Shown one piece after another: positions 51,191 through 54,714 of a DNA stretch of 54,714 nt. The position numbers and the translations under genes were made by a program. The notes beneath the pieces were generated by a model. The model worked only from the letters and a program-made list of their open reading frames with translations. It was not told where the DNA came from and searched no databases. Every line of letters starts with the position of its first letter. Within the stretch, counting starts at the first letter, position 1. The DNA comes from an uncultured Bacilli bacterium (lineage in GTDB: Bacteria > Bacillota_I > Bacilli_A > RF39 > UBA660). Location of the stretch: NCBI GenBank assembly GCA_947629935.1, contig CANRFQ010000007.1:1-54714 (forward strand), written 5' to 3'.

Positions 51191-53095
51191 CTAGATTATT
51201 AAATCATCTTCCATGGTAAAGACAACATTTTCATTTATCCATTCTTTTCTTGGTTCGACTTGTTCTCCCATTAATACTTTAACTCTTTTTTCAGCTAATG
51301 CCGCATCAGTTATACTTACTTTAATTAAACTTCTTTTTTCAGGATTCATGGTGGTGTTTTCTAACTGATCAGCGTTCATTTCGCCTAAACCTTTGAAACG
51401 TGAGATACGGTAGCCGTTTTTATCTTTAATAAAGTCTTTAACATCATCCTCACTCCAAAAATAATTATACTTCTTATCTTTAGTAATAACATTAAATAAA
51501 GGTGGATTGGCAATATAAAGTTTTCCTTGCTCTATTAAACCACGCATGAAACGGAAGAAAAAAGTTAAAAGCAAAGTTTGAATATGGAAACCGTCAACAT
51601 CAGCATCACACATAATTATAACTTTATCATAATTAGATTCCGAGGCATCAAAATTGTTTCCATAACCGGCACCAATTGTATGAATCATTGTATTAATTTC
51701 TTCGTTTTTCAAAATATCTTCAATTGAAGCTTTCTCCGTATTAATAATTTTACCTCTTAAAGGTAAAACAGCTTGGAATTTTTTGTCTCGGGCTTGTTTG
51801 GCGGATCCTCCTGCTGAATCTCCTTCAACTAAGAAAAGTTCATTAATTTTCGGGTTTTTACTCTGAGCGGGTGTTAGCTTTCCTGATAAATTTTTTTCTA
51901 ACTTATTTTTACCTTTACCATTTCGAGCTTCTTCTCTTGCTTTACGAGCAGCTTCTCTAGCAATTTTACTTTTTGTTGCTTTATCAATGATCGTTAAAGC
52001 AATTTCTTTATTTTCTTCTAAAAAGAATTTTAAATTATCATAAACAACACTCTCTACAGCACTTCTTGCATCAGGTGTTCCTAATTTTCCTTTTGTTTGA
52101 CCTTCAAATTGGAGCTTAGCTTCTGGTACTTTTAAATTAATAACCGCTGTAAGACCTTCGCGCACATCGCTACCATCAAAATTACCATCTTTACCTTTTA
52201 AAAGACTATTAGTTTTAGCATAATCATTAAAAGCTTTAGTAATACCGGTTTTAAATCCTACTTCATGAGTTCCGCCATCACTAGTTTTAACATTATTGAC
52301 AAAAGACATAATACTTTCATTGTAAGCATCTGTATATTGTAAGGCTACTTCTATTTCAATATCGGATTTTGTGCCTTTAAAATTAATTACTTTATGTAAA
52401 GGTTTCTTCGATTCATTCATGTATTCTACAAAACTAATTAACCCATCTTCATAATAATATTTAGCACTGCGCTTGTCTTCTTCATCTATGACTTCAATAG
52501 TTAAACCACTAAGTAAGAAGGCACTTTCTTGCATTCTTTCACAAATTGTTGTATAAGAAAAATGACAATTTTTAAAAATATCTAAATCTGGCGTAAAAGT
52601 AACCATAGTTCCCGTTTTTTTAGTTTCGCCAATTGTTTTTAAAGGACTATCAACCTTTCCTCCATCTTTAAAACGAATATTAGAAATCAAGCCATCTCGA
52701 TAAATAGTAACGTCCATGCTTTTAGATAAAGCATTAACAACACTGGCTCCAACACCATGTAGACCCCCACTTACTTTGTAACCAGCTTCACTAAATTTTC
52801 CTCCCGCATGCAAAACAGTATAAATAACTTCCGGTGTACTTTTGCCACTTTCATGCATACCGATTGGCACACCACGTCCAGTGTCACAAATTGTAATTGT
52901 ATCATTTTTATGTAATATTATTTTTATATAATTACCATACCCATTTATTACTTCATCAATAGCATTATCAACAATTTCCCAAACTAAATGATGTAGTCCT
53001 CTTTTATCTGTCGAACCAATATACATACCTGGTCTTTTTCGAACAGCTTCTAAGCCCTCTAAGATTTTAATTGAACTTTCATCATATTTTGCCAT
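51191..53095 (-). CDS. parE: DNA topoisomerase IV subunit B
   Basis: 634 residues. GHKL ATPase: RPGMYIGSTDKRGLHHLVWEIVDN (residues ~21-44), DTGRGVP, GGLHGVGASVVNAL. TOPRIM domain with EGDSAGGSAKQARD and MCDADVDGFHIQ. The wording (STDKRGLHHL, RFKGLGEMNADQLENTTMNP) is ParE rather than GyrB. It decatenates daughter chromosomes with ParC (35177-37687). Confidence 0.95.
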   Translation of the reverse strand: MAKYDESSIKILEGLEAVRKRPGMYIGSTDKRGLHHLVWEIVDNAIDEVINGYGNYIKIILHKNDTITICDTGRGVPIGMHESGKSTPEVIYTVLHAGGKFSEAGYKVSGGLHGVGASVVNALSKSMDVTIYRDGLISNIRFKDGGKVDSPLKTIGETKKTGTMVTFTPDLDIFKNCHFSYTTICERMQESAFLLSGLTIEVIDEEDKRSAKYYYEDGLISFVEYMNESKKPLHKVINFKGTKSDIEIEVALQYTDAYNESIMSFVNNVKTSDGGTHEVGFKTGITKAFNDYAKTNSLLKGKDGNFDGSDVREGLTAVINLKVPEAKLQFEGQTKGKLGTPDARSAVESVVYDNLKFFLEENKEIALTIIDKATKSKIAREAARKAREEARNGKGKNKLEKNLSGKLTPAQSKNPKINELFLVEGDSAGGSAKQARDKKFQAVLPLRGKIINTEKASIEDILKNEEINTMIHTIGAGYGNNFDASESNYDKVIIMCDADVDGFHIQTLLLTFFFRFMRGLIEQGKLYIANPPLFNVITKDKKYNYFWSEDDVKDFIKDKNGYRISRFKGLGEMNADQLENTTMNPEKRSLIKVSITDAALAEKRVKVLMGEQVEPRKEWINENVVFTMEDDLII

Positions 53096-53162
53096 ATATT
53101 ATTTCACCATAAAAAATTATATCATGAAAAAAAGATTCATGAAAGAATCTTTACATTTACAT

Positions 53163-54527
53163 TTACTTATTAATGTTAAAAGTTTCATTATTAAAATTCG
53201 GTAATCCTGCTGTTGCATCTGCTGTATTATCATTATTAGTAGCATTATCAGTTTGAGGTGTTGCTAAGTTTGGCATTTCAAATGTATTTTGAGGATTAAT
53301 TTTAATATCTATAGATGTTTGTTCTAAATCTATATCGTTATTTTCCACATTATTTATTGGTTCTAATGGTGGAACTGTATCAAACTTTGGCATCTCAAAT
53401 AAAGTTGATTCAACATTTGCCGGTTCAACATTTGCCGGTTCTGCAGGATTTATTGATGGCTCTGGAATATTTACCTTAGGTATCTCAAAGCTTGGAGTAC
53501 TATTTTGACTATTATCTACATTATTTTCAACTACTGGAGTTATCTCTGGTTGATTATTTTCTTCTGGCATTGCTGGTTTTATATCGGGAACAGGATCATA
53601 AATATTGTTAAATAGTGTCGGATCATAAGGAGGTTTGTCACTTTTAGGTGCTGGCGTCTCCTTTTTTTCCTCCACTGGTTCTTCTCTATTAAGATAAACT
53701 GAACTAAATTGATTAGGCATTTGAATTCTTTCTTTTTGATAATCATTTAACTCTGGTTCATTTTTTTGCATTGACTCAGATGAAATATTATCAGATTGGC
53801 TATTATAACTAGGCATAATCTCATTAATATTAGGAATATCATTTGTTGGTTGCTCTATTGGTAGTTCCGCTTTAGGAGCCTCAGAAACTTCTTCCGTACT
53901 TAAAGGATTATCTACAGAAACCTGACTCAAATCAGGAGCTGGCTCAAATAAATTAGAAGTCAAAGTATTTTCCATTGGCATATTATTATCTCCACTAACA
54001 TTATTTACTTCCGGAGCAACTTCTCCTACAGAAACAACTGGTTCTTCCTTAACAGTATTAGCAATAGTTTCTGGCATACTGTGAAAAATACTTGTATTAA
54101 AAGCTGAATCTGGCTCACTAGGAACATCGTTAACAGAATTTTCTACTGGTTGAGACATTACTCCCATATCTATTGGCATACTCACGCTTTCAACTGAATG
54201 ACTGACTTCAGGAACTGGCTGAGGCTCAACAGAATTTTGTGTTGATTCTGTTCCTAAAATAGGATTAACGGGCTCCACAGGACTAGCCACAGGAGTCGGA
54301 TTGGGACTTTCCACTATTGTACTATCTATTGTTGCTAAATTTTGTTCTAAACTATTATTTGTATTATTTGTATTATTATTTACTTTTATTTCCTCTTTTC
54401 CATTATTTTTTTTCTTTTTACCAGAAAAAACTAAAACTAAAAAAATAATTGCAAGAATTACTATTACTATGAATAATCCGATAACAAAATAATCACTATT
54501 ATATATTTTGCTAAGCATTTCATTCAT
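53163..54527 (-). CDS. Membrane-anchored low-complexity protein
   Basis: 454 residues. A short outside start, one transmembrane helix at ~14-34, a basic KKKKNNGKE stop-transfer, then about 400 residues of Asn/Pro/Glu/Val-rich low-complexity sequence with no clear fold. Short motifs recur, such as NVEPANVEP and PxFxIP/PKFD-like segments (SFEIPKVNIPEP, LFEMPKFDTVPP, TFEMPNLATPQ). With a cytoplasmic tail it could tether partners to the membrane; a division-related scaffold is one guess. Function unknown. Confidence 0.65.
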   Translation of the reverse strand: MNEMLSKIYNSDYFVIGLFIVIVILAIIFLVLVFSGKKKKNNGKEEIKVNNNTNNTNNSLEQNLATIDSTIVESPNPTPVASPVEPVNPILGTESTQNSVEPQPVPEVSHSVESVSMPIDMGVMSQPVENSVNDVPSEPDSAFNTSIFHSMPETIANTVKEEPVVSVGEVAPEVNNVSGDNNMPMENTLTSNLFEPAPDLSQVSVDNPLSTEEVSEAPKAELPIEQPTNDIPNINEIMPSYNSQSDNISSESMQKNEPELNDYQKERIQMPNQFSSVYLNREEPVEEKKETPAPKSDKPPYDPTLFNNIYDPVPDIKPAMPEENNQPEITPVVENNVDNSQNSTPSFEIPKVNIPEPSINPAEPANVEPANVESTLFEMPKFDTVPPLEPINNVENNDIDLEQTSIDIKINPQNTFEMPNLATPQTDNATNNDNTADATAGLPNFNNETFNINK

Positions 54528-54611
54528 AATTCCACCACCTTTTACTCTTTATAATCTAAAAATAGAATACCATATTCAAAAATACAAATCAAGTTTTAAT
54601 TTACAAAGATT

Positions 54612-54637
54612 AAAAAAAAGACTTCTATTTAAAGTCT
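54612..54637 (-). terminator. Terminator of a gene beyond the right edge
   Basis: 6-bp stem AGACTT/AAGTCT (54619-54624, 54632-54637) with 7-nt loop and a seven-base T-run on the minus strand. Confidence 0.7.
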
Positions 54638-54638
54638 C

Positions 54639-54673
54639 AGACTGTTGACAAACGAAAAATTTGAAAACAGTCT
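54639..54673. repeat. Hairpin near the right edge
   Basis: Perfect 8-bp arms AGACTGTT/AACAGTCT (54639-54646, 54666-54673) with a 19-nt loop; T residues follow on the plus strand, so it may be a plus-strand terminator, but no gene precedes it in view. Confidence 0.5.
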
Positions 54674-54714
54674 TTTTAAAATAAAAAAAATATATTATAA
54701 TAAATGAGTAAGGT

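Noticed and set aside
1-54714. CRISPR arrays, insertion sequences or phage genes
   Set aside because: No regularly spaced direct repeats, transposase or integrase motifs, or phage structural genes were seen.
54700-54714. Start of a plus-strand gene at ATGAGTAAGG
   Set aside because: A TATAAT lies directly before it but there is no ribosome site and only a few codons are in view.

Overview
The window is AT-rich DNA (coding and intergenic) with the standard stop-codon set: TGA is used as a stop, for example at the end of the C39 transporter, so this is not the Mollicutes code. Gene content and order are those of a Gram-positive Bacilli-like Firmicute. It carries the rpsU-yqeY-yqfC-yqfD-ybeY-dgkA-era-yqzL-recO block, the mraZ-rsmH-ftsL-pbpB division cluster, ybxB-rpoB-rpoC and recA/rny. 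It also carries sporulation-type genes: GerE, GerM, SpoIIIAH, SpoVS, YqfC and YqfD. MurE has the DNPR signature of a meso-diaminopimelate-adding enzyme. I infer an uncultured, probably gut-associated, spore-forming member of Bacilli with a compact genome; species cannot be named from the sequence alone.

Layout. 1-1300: 3' part of a type IV pilin-like surface protein gene cut by the window edge, and a small membrane-anchored protein. 1468-10785: rpoC, rpoB (strong promoter at 8816-8844), the YbxB methyltransferase and Obg. 10825-14612: pbpB, ftsL, rsmH and mraZ, with three GTGG repeats spaced exactly 10 nt just downstream of the mraZ promoter. 14811-20218: recO, a very small yqzL, era, dgkA, ybeY, a VanZ-like gene, yqfD, yqfC, yqeY and rpsU. 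20316-24482: a pilin-like protein, then a bacteriocin operon (C39 peptidase/ABC exporter, small accessory protein, two double-glycine peptides and a 52-residue membrane protein that are all or nearly all unlisted by simple ORF calling). 24615-26542, plus strand: spoIIIAH-like, gerE, gerM and tRNA-Arg(TCT).

26679-28448: a HAD phosphatase/2H phosphoesterase pair beside the tRNA, a first Fst-like type I toxin-antitoxin locus, and a STAS-like protein. 28516-34181: murE, regulators, an SsbB-like SSB without the acidic tip, sufB and spoVS. 34242-43668: a methyltransferase, parC, a secreted SH3-like protein, priA, rny and recA (with a LexA-like box). 43841-45942: glyQS and a LOG-family gene under a glycine T-box. 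45959-48905: a FemX-like aminoacyltransferase followed by two kinase-like proteins. 49024-50294: ylxM-ftsY. 50413-50703: a second type I toxin-antitoxin locus with the same architecture but unrelated sequence. 50719-54527: a membrane protein, parE and a membrane-anchored low-complexity protein.

The most interesting parts are the bacteriocin operon, in which the third small protein repeats a motif of the second peptide (possible immunity by mimicry) and the first peptide appears to start at ATT, and the two convergent toxin/antisense-RNA loci. Next come the phosphatase/phosphoesterase pair beside tRNA-Arg and an RpoB rifampicin pocket that naturally carries resistance-type residues.
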